NCBI GenBank assembly: GCA_012518685.1
Contig: JAAYRQ010000110.1
Location: 1 to 34,281, forward strand
Source: Syntrophomonadaceae bacterium
GTDB taxonomy: Bacteria; Bacillota; Syntrophomonadia; Syntrophomonadales; Syntrophomonadaceae
Length of the DNA: 34,281 bases
Direction of reading: 5' to 3'
The notes under the pieces are model-generated. The model was given only the letters and a program-made list of their open reading frames with translations, was not told the origin of the DNA and did not search any database. Both the position numbers and the translations under genes were made by a program. Positions 16,075-24,892 of the stretch are shown here, in pieces (position 1 is the stretch's first letter; each line of letters begins with the position of its first letter).

Positions 16075-19000
16075 ATGCCCCAAGATTTTAAGGATTTTTT
16101 TTATAAGCATACTAATAAAATGGCTGCAGCTTGTTGGGCAAATACCAAAATAGTAAAAACGGAAGTTTTTACTAATAGGGGTTTGTGGCGAATACATATA
16201 AATATTACTTACCCAATTAATGTTGAGGAAATAAACCTAGTTAAAAAAGAATTATTAGAAAAATTTTATTTTTTAAATGACATCGAGATAGTACCGCTTA
16301 TTAGTAAGTCAGAGGTATTAAGAGATTTAGTGTTACAAAATAAGGATGAACTGTCATACTTATTATTTTCTAACTCTAAAATAGCTTCATTAGTTGAATG
16401 GAAGGTAAACGATTTACGGGTTGATTTGGTAACGGAAGATAAAAAAACTTATCTTTATCTTATTGAAAATGATATATGTAATAAGTTAGCTAGTTGGGTA
16501 GAGGATAATTATTCATTAAGAGTTATTGTTAGGGCCATACCCTCAGCTAATCAAATAGTAAACCAAAACACCACTTCTTTTATTTCTCATAAGAAACCAG
16601 ATATTATCGTAAACGAAAGCTATCAGGTTAATAAATTCTCCGAGCCTAACAACAATTATAGAAGAGCCCAAAATAAGAGGTCTAAAGCAGCTTCCATAAC
16701 TCCTGATAGCAAAACTATTGCTATATCGGATGTTCAAGAAGGTATGAGAACAGCTATTGTGATGGGGGAAATATGGCATAAGGAAATTAATTCTCTTAGA
16801 GATGGGCGTTTTGTTGTTAGTTATTATTTAACTGATTATCAGGATACTATTTTAATTAAAAGTTTTTTAGATAAGTTAGCTGATGATACGATTAATATTG
16901 GTGATTGGTTAAAGGTAGAAGGTAGTGTAAGATACGATAATTATGCAGGTGAAGTAATCTTATATCTTAATTCACATCTGCTTTCCGAAAAAACAGAACG
17001 ACAGGATGTAAGTGATGAAAAAAGGGCGGAATTGCACTTACATACTAAAATGAGTGCTATGGATGGCTTGACAGATATTGACAAAATTATAAAAAGGGCT
17101 GCTAAGTGGGGGCATTCAGCTATAGCTATAACCGATCATGGCTGTACTCAAGCATTTCCACAAGCTTATAAAGCTAGTAAGAAATATAATATAAAAGTTA
17201 TTTATGGGGTAGAGGCATATTTAGTAAATGATGATAAAAAGGAAAAACCGCATCATATAATTTTACTAGCCCAAAATTATACGGGTTTAAAAAACTTATA
17301 TAAATTAATAAGTATTTCTTACTTAGATTATTTTTATCGTCATCCTAAAATACCTAAAAAAATATTACTAGAAAACCGTGAAGGGATTTTAATAGGCTCT
17401 GCCTGTGAAGCTGGGGAACTGTATAGTGCTTATATTAATAAATCCAGCCTTAATGAAATCGAGGAAATAGCCCGATTTTATGATTATCTAGAAATTCAGC
17501 CCTTGCAAAATAATAGTTTTTTGATTAGGGATGGATTAGTGAAAAATGAGGAAGAATTAAAAACTATTAATAGGGAAATTCTTCAACTAGGTGCTAAGTT
17601 AGATATTCCTGTAGTTGCTACTGGTGATGTTCATTTTTTAGACCCTAGTGACGAAATCTACCGGAAAATTATTATGGCTGGACAAGGTTATAAGGATGTT
17701 GAAAATGAATTACCTTTGTATTTTAAAACTACTGAAGAGATGTTAGATGATTTTAGTTATTTAGGAATTGCGGATGCTAAAAAGGTAGTTATTGATAATT
17801 CTTTGTTAATTGCTAACAAAATAGAAGATCTTAAACCAGTACCTGATGGCTTTTATCCACCTAAAATTGCCGCAGCCGAGGATGATATTAATCAACTTAC
17901 TTGGCAAGCTGCAAACGAAAAATACGGTCTTGATTTGCCTACTATGGTTGTGGAAAGGATTAATAAGGAATTAGGGGCCATTAATAACCACGGTTTCAGT
18001 GTTTTATATCTAATTGCCCATAAATTAGTTAAAAAATCTAATGAGGATGGCTATACAGTAGGTTCTAGGGGCTCGGTAGGATCTTCCTTAGTAGCTTATT
18101 TAACAGGCATAACGGAGGTTAATCCTTTGCCACCTCATTATAGGTGTCCCAAATGCAAAAACTCAGAATTTATTTCTGATGGAAAGGTGGCGGCAGGGGC
18201 TGATTTACCTGATAAGGATTGTAGTATTTGTGATACTTTGTTAATTAAAGATGGTTTTGATATTCCTTTTGAAACTTTTTTAGGTTTTGAAGGTGATAAG
18301 GTACCTGATATTGACTTGAATTTCTCGGGTGAATATCAAAGTAAAGCCCACCAATATGTGGAGGAATTATTCGGGAGTAGTAATGTTTTTCGGGCTGGTA
18401 CTATTTCAACTATTGCCGAAAAAACTGCTTACGGCTTTGTAAGAAAGTATATGGAAGGTATTAATAAGGTCATAAAAAATTCAGAAATTAACCGTTTGGT
18501 AAAAGGTATTACTGGGGTTAGGCGAACTACAGGTCAGCATCCTGGTGGCTTAATAGTATTACCCCAAGATAAAAATATTTATGAATTCACTCCTTTACAA
18601 TATCCTGCCGATAAAAAGGATGCTGGGGTAATTACTACCCATTTTGAATATAATGCTATAGAGGATCAATTAGTTAAGCTGGATATTCTGGGACACGATG
18701 ATCCAACAGTAATTAAAGAATTAGAGGATTTAACGGGAATAAATGCTGCTAATATTAGTTTAAGTGAGAATAAAACTATGCAGATTTTTTCATCGGTAGA
18801 GCCTCTAGGGCTAAAACCCGAAGATATTAATTCTAGTGTAGGCACTTTTGGTATTCCTGAGTTTGGTACTAAATTTGTTAGGCAGATGCTAGAAGCCACT
18901 AGACCGACAACATTTTCGGAATTAGTAAGAATAAGTGGTTTGTCACATGGTACTGATGTGTGGCTTAATAATGCTCAAAAACTAATTAGTGAAAGAACTG

Positions 19001-19728
19001 CGGAATTGAGTGAAGTAATTTGTACTAGGGATGATATTATGACCTTTTTAATATATAAAGGAATAGAAAAAAAACAAGCCTTCAAAATAATGGAGAAGGT
19101 TAGAAAAGGGCAAAGTCTTACAGCGGATGACGAAAAAGTTATGCGGGAGAATCAAGTACCCGAATGGTACATTGACTCCTGTAATAAAATTAAATATATG
19201 TTTCCTAAGGCTCATGCAGTAGCTTATGTAACCATGGCTTACAGGATTGCTTTTTTCAAGGTTTATTATCCTTTAGCCTTTTATGCTAGTTTTTTTAGTA
19301 TTAGAGCTGAGGATTTTGAGGCTGAAACAATTTTATCAGGTTATGAGGCTATAAAAAACCGTATTCAAATGATAGAAAGTCAAGGATATTCGGCTATTCC
19401 CAAAGACAAGAAATTATTACCTATATTAGAATTAAGTTTGGAAATGTATGCTAGGGGTTTTAGCTTTTTACCTGTAGATATTGAGCTTTCTTCCGCCCAT
19501 AAATTTGTTATTAAAAATAATAGCTTGATTATTCCCTTTTCAGCTTTACCTAATGTAGGCACTAATGCTGCCCGAGATATTGCTAAAGCTGTTAAGAAAG
19601 GTAGTTTTGTATCGGTGGAAGATTTCCAGATTAAGACTAATTTAAACAAAACTGCTATGGAGGAATTAAGAAAATCGGGTTGCTTTAAGGGCTTACCTGA
19701 AAGTACACAAATTAGCTTGTTTGGCTAG
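16075..19728 (+). CDS. polC: DNA polymerase III alpha subunit PolC lacking the exonuclease domain
   Basis: PolC is the main replicative polymerase of Firmicutes. Visible domains are: N-terminal domain (1-200), OB fold (about 220-305, from DVQEGMRTAIVMGEIW), PHP domain (E319 LHLHT, AITDHG at 351-356, GVEA at 378-381, VATGDVHF near 517), a zinc module (C691, C694, C716, C719), the catalytic site VPDIDLNFSGEY (D745, D747), GTDVW in the fingers, and the C-terminal QISLFG beta-clamp motif. The usual length is about 1430; this has 1217. The approximately 190-residue exonuclease normally inserted in the PHP domain is missing, since GVEAYLVNDD runs straight into HHIILLAQN at 394-401, with no DxETTG anywhere. 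The frame stays open and all flanking motifs are intact. Start ATG after AAGGGGG. Confidence 0.97.
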   Translation: MPQDFKDFFYKHTNKMAAACWANTKIVKTEVFTNRGLWRIHINITYPINVEEINLVKKELLEKFYFLNDIEIVPLISKSEVLRDLVLQNKDELSYLLFSNSKIASLVEWKVNDLRVDLVTEDKKTYLYLIENDICNKLASWVEDNYSLRVIVRAIPSANQIVNQNTTSFISHKKPDIIVNESYQVNKFSEPNNNYRRAQNKRSKAASITPDSKTIAISDVQEGMRTAIVMGEIWHKEINSLRDGRFVVSYYLTDYQDTILIKSFLDKLADDTINIGDWLKVEGSVRYDNYAGEVILYLNSHLLSEKTERQDVSDEKRAELHLHTKMSAMDGLTDIDKIIKRAAKWGHSAIAITDHGCTQAFPQAYKASKKYNIKVIYGVEAYLVNDDKKEKPHHIILLAQNYTGLKNLYKLISISYLDYFYRHPKIPKKILLENREGILIGSACEAGELYSAYINKSSLNEIEEIARFYDYLEIQPLQNNSFLIRDGLVKNEEELKTINREILQLGAKLDIPVVATGDVHFLDPSDEIYRKIIMAGQGYKDVENELPLYFKTTEEMLDDFSYLGIADAKKVVIDNSLLIANKIEDLKPVPDGFYPPKIAAAEDDINQLTWQAANEKYGLDLPTMVVERINKELGAINNHGFSVLYLIAHKLVKKSNEDGYTVGSRGSVGSSLVAYLTGITEVNPLPPHYRCPKCKNSEFISDGKVAAGADLPDKDCSICDTLLIKDGFDIPFETFLGFEGDKVPDIDLNFSGEYQSKAHQYVEELFGSSNVFRAGTISTIAEKTAYGFVRKYMEGINKVIKNSEINRLVKGITGVRRTTGQHPGGLIVLPQDKNIYEFTPLQYPADKKDAGVITTHFEYNAIEDQLVKLDILGHDDPTVIKELEDLTGINAANISLSENKTMQIFSSVEPLGLKPEDINSSVGTFGIPEFGTKFVRQMLEATRPTTFSELVRISGLSHGTDVWLNNAQKLISERTAELSEVICTRDDIMTFLIYKGIEKKQAFKIMEKVRKGQSLTADDEKVMRENQVPEWYIDSCNKIKYMFPKAHAVAYVTMAYRIAFFKVYYPLAFYASFFSIRAEDFEAETILSGYEAIKNRIQMIESQGYSAIPKDKKLLPILELSLEMYARGFSFLPVDIELSSAHKFVIKNNSLIIPFSALPNVGTNAARDIAKAVKKGSFVSVEDFQIKTNLNKTAMEELRKSGCFKGLPESTQISLFG

Positions 19729-19783
19729 AAATAGGATTTTATTATAATTTTTAATTTTATTAACTAGAATAAGTCTAGTAAAC

Positions 19784-19813
19784 TTGAATAATGGTATGCA
19801 ATCATGCTATAAT
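19784..19813 (+). promoter_or_regulatory. Promoter of the rimP-nusA-infB operon, extended -10
   Basis: TTGAAT (19784-19789) and a perfect TATAAT (19808-19813) are 18 bases apart, and the -10 is preceded by TGC (extended -10). The predicted start point is about 19820, giving a leader of about 90 bases. An imperfect dyad AATGG/CCATT (19790-19794, 19814-19818) is centred on the promoter. Confidence 0.8.
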
Positions 19814-19841
19814 CCATTGTAGCTAACCAATAATACAAACT

Positions 19842-19866
19842 AAAAGTGGGTGTGCACCCACTTTTT
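19842..19866 (+). terminator. Leader hairpin/attenuator upstream of rimP
   Basis: AAAAGTGGGT (19842-19851) and ACCCACTTTT (19856-19865) form a perfect 10-bp stem around loop GTGC, with TTTTT at 19862-19866 as the U-tract. It lies between the promoter and the rimP start, not after polC alone. It could therefore terminate most leader transcripts and act as an attenuator, as well as stop polC read-through. Confidence 0.75.
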
Positions 19867-19911
19867 CTATTGTATAACTGGATATAAGCTATATTTTTAG
19901 GGGGGAACAAG

Positions 19912-20367
19912 GTGGCGAAATTAAAAGCTAGGGAAATTGAAGAATTACTTTTGCCTATATTTGCCGATTTACAAGTTGAATTGGTTGACATTGAGTACCG
20001 CCTGGAAGATAAGGCACAGATGCTAAGGATTTTTATTGACCATGTAAACGGAATAGATTTAGAAATATGTACTGATGTTACTAAGGTAATAAAGAAGTTC
20101 TTAGATGATGAAGATATTCATTATGAACAATTAGAAGTTTCCTCACCTGGATTAAATAGGATTATTAAAAAGCATCATGATACCAGCAGGTTTATTGGTA
20201 AACAAGTTAAGGTAAAAACTATGAAAAGTTATGAGGGACCCAGAAACATTACAGGTATTTTAAATAATATTAGTGATGAAAATATTAATATTGTGAATGA
20301 TGATAATAATTATCTTATACCTTGGGATGTTGTGTCTAATTTAAGATTACATCCAGATTTTAAATAG
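19912..20367 (+). CDS. rimP: Ribosome maturation factor RimP
   Basis: RimP assists 30S subunit assembly. The 151-residue protein shows the family blocks LVDIEYRLEDKAQMLRIFID and the LEVSSPGLNRII motif at about residues 79-90, followed by an SH3-like C-terminal domain ending in the WDVVSNLRLHPDF region. The start is GTG after AGGGGGG with an 8-base spacer. It is the first gene of the nusA-infB operon, and the gene order rimP-nusA-rnpM-ylxQ-infB is universal in Firmicutes. Confidence 0.95.
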   Translation: MAKLKAREIEELLLPIFADLQVELVDIEYRLEDKAQMLRIFIDHVNGIDLEICTDVTKVIKKFLDDEDIHYEQLEVSSPGLNRIIKKHHDTSRFIGKQVKVKTMKSYEGPRNITGILNNISDENINIVNDDNNYLIPWDVVSNLRLHPDFK

Positions 20368-20377
20368 GAGGAGGAAA

Positions 20378-21571
20378 ATGGCAAACGATTTTATTCAGGC
20401 ATTAGATGAAATTGAAAAGGAACGGGGTATTCCCAAAGATATTCTAATTGATGCAATTAAATCAGCCCTTAATACAGCATATAAAAGGAATTTTGGAGCA
20501 AGCCAGAACTTTAGTGTGGAATTTAATGAATTGTCTGGGGAATTTAAAGTGTTTTCCCAAAAGGCTGTTGTAGAGGAATTAAAAGATGACACAACTGAAA
20601 TTAATATAGAAGATGCTAGGGAATTATATCCTAATTCTAATATTGGGGATATGATTTATGTGGAGACTACCTCGGATAAATTTGGGCGTATTGCTGCTCA
20701 AACAACAAAACAAGTAGTAGTGCAAAAGATTAGAGAAGCTGAAAGAAGCTTGATTTATGAAAAGTTTTTAGAAAGGGAAGGCGAAATAGTAACGGGCATT
20801 ATCCAGAGGATAGAGGGTAAAACTATATATGTTAGTTTAGGTAGAACTGAAGGAATTATGTTGTTACCTGATCAAGTTCCTACGGAAAATTATGAAATAG
20901 ACCAGAGGATTAAAACTTATATTTATGAAGTTAAAAATACGACTAAGGGCCCTAATATCTTCTTATCTAGATCACATCCCTTTTTCTTAAAAAGATTATT
21001 TGAAATGGAAGTTCCTGAAATATTTGATGGAGTAGTGGAAATAAAATCTATTGCTAGGGAAGCGGGATATAGGTCTAAAATCGCGGTATATTCCTTAGAT
21101 GACAAGGTTGATTCTGTAGGAGCCTCGGTTGGACCAAGGGGTTTAAGGGTACAAAATATTGTAAATGAACTAGGTGGGGAAAAAATAGACATTATTAAAT
21201 ATGATAAGGAGCCTGCTAGGTTTATAGCTAACGCTTTAAGCCCTGCCAAGGTTTTAGGAGTATATGTCGATGAAGAAGAGAAAATAGCCCAAGTAATAGT
21301 ACCTGATTATCAATTATCTTTAGCTATTGGAAAAGAAGGACAAAATGCTAGATTAGCAGCGAAATTAACTAATTATAAAGTTGATATAAAAAGTGAAAGC
21401 CAATTAGATGAAAGTGATTACTTTCTTAATATAGAAGAAGAAAATGATTTTGGGGAAGAAGAATATCTCGAACAGGATAATAATGACGACTTCAATGAAA
21501 TTTTCGACGAATCCGAAGAAACTGATACTGATGATGATATGAATATTAAAACAGGTGATGATAATGGCTAA
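20378..21571 (+). CDS. nusA: Transcription termination/antitermination factor NusA
   Basis: NusA binds RNA polymerase and stimulates pausing and intrinsic termination. The 397-residue protein has the N-terminal polymerase-binding domain (1-125), an S1 domain (about 134-200, from EGEIVTGIIQRIEGKTIYV), then two KH domains (about 205-340) with VGPRGLRVQNIV and IGKEGQNARLAAKL as GxxG loops. After residue 345 it has an acidic tail very rich in Asp and Glu, somewhat longer than the Bacillus form (about 370). It lacks the C-terminal repeats found in proteobacteria. The last codons overlap the next gene. Confidence 0.96.
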   Translation: MANDFIQALDEIEKERGIPKDILIDAIKSALNTAYKRNFGASQNFSVEFNELSGEFKVFSQKAVVEELKDDTTEINIEDARELYPNSNIGDMIYVETTSDKFGRIAAQTTKQVVVQKIREAERSLIYEKFLEREGEIVTGIIQRIEGKTIYVSLGRTEGIMLLPDQVPTENYEIDQRIKTYIYEVKNTTKGPNIFLSRSHPFFLKRLFEMEVPEIFDGVVEIKSIAREAGYRSKIAVYSLDDKVDSVGASVGPRGLRVQNIVNELGGEKIDIIKYDKEPARFIANALSPAKVLGVYVDEEEKIAQVIVPDYQLSLAIGKEGQNARLAAKLTNYKVDIKSESQLDESDYFLNIEEENDFGEEEYLEQDNNDDFNEIFDESEETDTDDDMNIKTGDDNG

Positions 21572-21845
21572 AGCTCGTAAGGTCCCTTTACGCATGTGTG
21601 TGGGCTGTCGAGAAATGAAAGTGAAGAAAGAATTAATTAGGATAGTACGGAGTCCAGAAGGCATGCTAGCTATTGATACTACTGGTAAAAAACCAGGCAG
21701 GGGGGCTTATATTTGTCCTAACATAGACTGTTTTAATGAAGCGATTAAAGGCAAAAGGATACAGAAGGCTTTGGAAAAGGAATTAACTTTAGAAATAGAA
21801 AACAGTCTCAAGGAACAAATTGAAGGTCTTAGCTCTGAGTTATAA
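21564..21845 (+). CDS. rnpM: RnpM (YlxR), RNA-binding protein
   Basis: The 93-residue protein has the YlxR signature RMCVGCREMKVKKELIRIV and GRGAYICPNIDCFNEA. YlxR was recently named RnpM because it binds and modulates RNase P in Bacillus; earlier it was only known as a nucleic-acid binding fold. The ATG at 21564 overlaps the last eight bases of nusA and is six bases after AGGTG. A GTG/ATG pair just upstream (21555, 21558) is less well placed. Expect coupled translation with nusA. Confidence 0.92.
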   Translation: MAKARKVPLRMCVGCREMKVKKELIRIVRSPEGMLAIDTTGKKPGRGAYICPNIDCFNEAIKGKRIQKALEKELTLEIENSLKEQIEGLSSEL

Positions 21846-21858
21846 GGTGTGTGATATA

Positions 21859-22203
21859 TTGCAAAAAGTGTATAGTTTGTTAGGTTTTACCCAAAAGGCT
21901 GGGCAATTATCAGCGGGAAATGAAGCAGTTAAAGCTAGTCTAAGTAATGGTAAAGCTAGTTTACTAATTATTAGTAATGATATAGCAGATAATTCCAAAA
22001 AAGAGTTGCTAAATATTAGCCAAAAAGCTAATATTCCCTATATTGTAGTGGGTAGTAAGTACGAATTAGGCTTAAGTATAGGCAAGGCTCATCGAGTAGC
22101 AGTAACTATAAATAATAAAAAAATGGCTGCAGCTATTTTAAAGGCTTTCCAGTGGACGGGAGAAATAAGAGAAACTATGGGGGTGGTTGAATGGCCAAAA
22201 TAA
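21859..22203 (+). CDS. rplGA: L7Ae-family ribosomal protein (YlxQ)
   Basis: YlxQ is an L7Ae-like RNA-binding protein of uncertain role; homologues can bind kink-turn RNA. The protein has the family start [20 protein letters not shown] and the later block [21 protein letters not shown] place the start at TTG 21859, since AAGGTG (21844-21849) is about nine bases before it and the family begins there. Upstream GTG or ATG options (21847, 21820) would overlap rnpM and add residues the family lacks. The symbol follows the common Bacillus name for YlxQ and may be used differently elsewhere. Its end overlaps infB by 13 bases. Confidence 0.88.
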   Translation: MQKVYSLLGFTQKAGQLSAGNEAVKASLSNGKASLLIISNDIADNSKKELLNISQKANIPYIVVGSKYELGLSIGKAHRVAVTINNKKMAAAILKAFQWTGEIRETMGVVEWPK

Positions 22204-24506
22204 GAGTACATGAGTTAGCTAAAGAATTAGGTTTACCAAGTCGTGAATTAGTCAGTGCTTTGCAAAAATTAGGATTAGATGTTAAAAATCATATGAGTAC
22301 TATGGAAGAATCTCAGGTAAAATGGGTCAAAAATCAACTAGACAAACAGGATAAACCTGTATCTAAACATAAAGACGATAAAGTAGTTGATAAAAAACCA
22401 CCACGGGATAAAGATAATAAGACTGTACAAGCTGCAAAAAATCAAGACAAACCTACTTCCTCTCGTCCAGTGACTAGAAAAGATAAGGAGCAGACTGATA
22501 AAAGGGATGTAAATAGGTCTAATCAAAGAACAATGCCTAAAAGTAAAGATGATAGAACTAAAGGGGCAGTTAAGCCTAATCTTAATGTTGTTTCTAAAGA
22601 AAAGAAAGCAGATACTAAAGATACTGTTACAAGGGATAAAAAACATAATAAAAACACTAAGAAGCAAAGAACAACTGATATCCCTGCCCCAAGGAAAGAC
22701 TATAGTCGCCAAGTAAGAAAGCCTAAAAAAAGAAAAAAAGAAGAAGTTATAGAAAAGACACCCGAGTTAATTTCTATTGAGGATAGCATTACAGTTAGAG
22801 AATTAGCAGAACTATTAGTGAAAAGTCCTGCCGAACTAGTAAAAAAGCTTATGGAATTAGGGACTTTGGCTACGGTTAATCAAGATATTGATTATGAAAC
22901 TGCAGAAATATTAGCTAGCTTTTATGAAGTTAAGGTAGAACGGGTAATTTCTGAAGAAGATAAATTATTAGAAGAAATTGTAGATGATGAAAAATCAATG
23001 CAACTTAGACCGCCTATAGTCACGGTTATGGGACATGTTGACCATGGCAAAACATCCTTACTTGATAGAATCAGAAGTGCGGATGTAGTGTCAGGTGAAG
23101 CTGGTGGGATAACCCAACATATTGGAGCATATCAAGTTACCGTTAATGATAATAAAATTACTTTTATAGACACACCTGGTCATGAAGCGTTTACAGCTAT
23201 GAGGGCTAGAGGGGCTAACCTAACTGATATTGTAATTTTAGTTATTGCTGCTGACGATGGGGTTATGCCGCAAACTGTGGAGGCTATCAACCATATCAAA
23301 GCGGCTGGGGTTCCATTCGTAGTAGCTGTTAATAAGGTTGACAAACCTACTGCAGATCCAGATAGAGTTATGCAACAACTCACAGAATATGGCATTGTAC
23401 CAGAGGAATGGGGCGGAGATACTATTTTCGTACCAGTTTCGGCTAAAACTGGTGATAATATTGAAGGATTATTGGAAATGGTTTTATTAGTGGCGGAAGT
23501 CCATGATATTAGGGCTAATCCTAATCGAGTAGCTGAAGGTGTTGTCATAGAAGGGGAACTTGATAAAGGTCGAGGACCAGTTGCCACGGTCTTAGTCCTT
23601 AAAGGTACCTTAAATGTAGGGGATTTTCTAATATGCGGTAATAGCCTATGCAAGGTAAGGGCTATGAGTGACTACAGAGGACGCAAGGTAGAGAAAGCAC
23701 TGCCTTCTATGCCTATTGAAATAATGGGTTGGTCTGATGTCCCCGAAGCTGGTGCTAGGGTACAGGCTTGTGATGAAAAGGTAGCTAAAGAAGTATTAAG
23801 CTTAAGAGAGAATGAAAGAAAATTAGAAGAACAAAAGAGAAGCAGTAAGGTTTCCTTAGATGATTTCTTTAAACAGATGCAAGATGCGGAAGTTAAGGAG
23901 TTAAACTTAATTATAAAAGGTGATGTGCAAGGTTCTATTGAAGCACTAAGCCAATCATTAATAAGATTATCAACTAACGAAGTTAAGGTAAGTGTCATAC
24001 ATTCTGCGGTAGGGGCTGTTACAGAAACTGATGTTATGTTGGCTACAGCATCTAATGCTATTATTATAGGCTTTAATGTAAGGCCAGACAGCAATGCCCG
24101 TAAAAGTGCGGAACTAGAAAATATTGATGTTAGATTATATCGGGTTATATATGAGGCCATAGAAGATGTGAAGAAAGCTATGGTAGGCTTGCTTGACCCC
24201 GAATATAAAGAAAAGTTTATAGGCAGGGCTGAAGTTAGAACAACTTTTAAAGTACCCAATGTAGGTACTGTCGCGGGTTCTTATGTAATTGATGGGAAAA
24301 TGCAGAGAAATGCCAATATCAGGGTGTTAAGGGATGGAGTAATTATTTACGAAGGTAGCTTATCCTCATTAAAAAGATTTAAAGATGATGTTAGAGAAGT
24401 AGCAGAAAGCTATGAATGTGGAATAGGTATCAAGGATTTTAATGATATTAAAGATGGTGATGTAATTGAAGCATTTACTATGGAAGAAATCCCCAGGGAA
24501 CTATAA
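22191..24506 (+). CDS. infB: Translation initiation factor IF-2
   Basis: IF-2 is the GTPase that places fMet-tRNA on the ribosome and joins the subunits. The 771-residue protein has an N-terminal helical IF2-N domain (1-50), a Lys/Asp-rich disordered linker (about 50-195), a second IF2-N (about 200-250), then the G domain: GHVDHGKTS (281-289), [24 protein letters not shown] and SAKTG, all intact. Domains II, III and C2 follow. The ATG overlaps ylxQ. Initiation in this organism may have to cope with many TTG/GTG and possible ATA starts. Confidence 0.98.
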   Translation: MAKIRVHELAKELGLPSRELVSALQKLGLDVKNHMSTMEESQVKWVKNQLDKQDKPVSKHKDDKVVDKKPPRDKDNKTVQAAKNQDKPTSSRPVTRKDKEQTDKRDVNRSNQRTMPKSKDDRTKGAVKPNLNVVSKEKKADTKDTVTRDKKHNKNTKKQRTTDIPAPRKDYSRQVRKPKKRKKEEVIEKTPELISIEDSITVRELAELLVKSPAELVKKLMELGTLATVNQDIDYETAEILASFYEVKVERVISEEDKLLEEIVDDEKSMQLRPPIVTVMGHVDHGKTSLLDRIRSADVVSGEAGGITQHIGAYQVTVNDNKITFIDTPGHEAFTAMRARGANLTDIVILVIAADDGVMPQTVEAINHIKAAGVPFVVAVNKVDKPTADPDRVMQQLTEYGIVPEEWGGDTIFVPVSAKTGDNIEGLLEMVLLVAEVHDIRANPNRVAEGVVIEGELDKGRGPVATVLVLKGTLNVGDFLICGNSLCKVRAMSDYRGRKVEKALPSMPIEIMGWSDVPEAGARVQACDEKVAKEVLSLRENERKLEEQKRSSKVSLDDFFKQMQDAEVKELNLIIKGDVQGSIEALSQSLIRLSTNEVKVSVIHSAVGAVTETDVMLATASNAIIIGFNVRPDSNARKSAELENIDVRLYRVIYEAIEDVKKAMVGLLDPEYKEKFIGRAEVRTTFKVPNVGTVAGSYVIDGKMQRNANIRVLRDGVIIYEGSLSSLKRFKDDVREVAESYECGIGIKDFNDIKDGDVIEAFTMEEIPREL

Positions 24507-24533
24507 TTAATTTTAGATTTAGGAGGGTTAATT

Positions 24534-24887
24534 ATGAGTCGCAGACAAGAAAGAATGGCGGAAGAAACTAAAAGATTATTAGCCCAAATATTACAGAATT
24601 TAAAAGATCCTAGACTTAACTTATCAACCATAACTATCACTAGAGTAGATATTTCTAATGATTTGGGTCATGCTAAAATTAATGTAAGTATTCTAGCTAA
24701 TGAAGAAGAGCAAAAAACTGCTTTTAATATTATACAAAAAGCTAAAGGCTTTATTCGGACGGAGCTGGCTAAACAATTAGATGTTAGATATGCACCTGAA
24801 TTAGAATTTAGGTTAGATAAGTCCATTGAACATGGGATTAAGATTTCCCATTTATTAGATGAAATTAAGGAAGGAAAACAAAATTAG
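24534..24887 (+). CDS. rbfA: Ribosome-binding factor A
   Basis: RbfA assists 16S rRNA maturation and cold adaptation by binding the 30S subunit. The 117-residue protein begins MSRRQERMAEETKRLLAQIL and includes LKDPRL and a TITRVDISNDLGHAKINVSI block and the VRYAPELEFRLDKSIEHG motif, as expected of the family. ATG follows AGGAGGG by 7 bases. The small gene ylxP that Bacillus has between infB and rbfA is absent here; only 27 bases separate the two genes. Confidence 0.96.
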   Translation: MSRRQERMAEETKRLLAQILQNLKDPRLNLSTITITRVDISNDLGHAKINVSILANEEEQKTAFNIIQKAKGFIRTELAKQLDVRYAPELEFRLDKSIEHGIKISHLLDEIKEGKQN

Positions 24888-24892
24888 CCATA

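Noticed and set aside
17206-17260. Frameshift or broken gene as the cause of the short PolC
   Set aside because: The frame is continuous and the motifs on both sides of the junction are in register, with 564 and more residues of well-conserved polymerase downstream.
19763-19779. ACTAGA/TCTAGT hairpin after polC as a polC terminator
   Set aside because: The stem is only six pairs and no T-run follows. The stronger hairpin at 19842-19866 is more likely to stop polC transcripts as well.
23180-24259. Two long reverse-strand open frames (157 and 195 codons) inside infB
   Set aside because: They mirror the infB reading frame, have no ribosome binding site or recognisable domain, and all real genes here are on the + strand.
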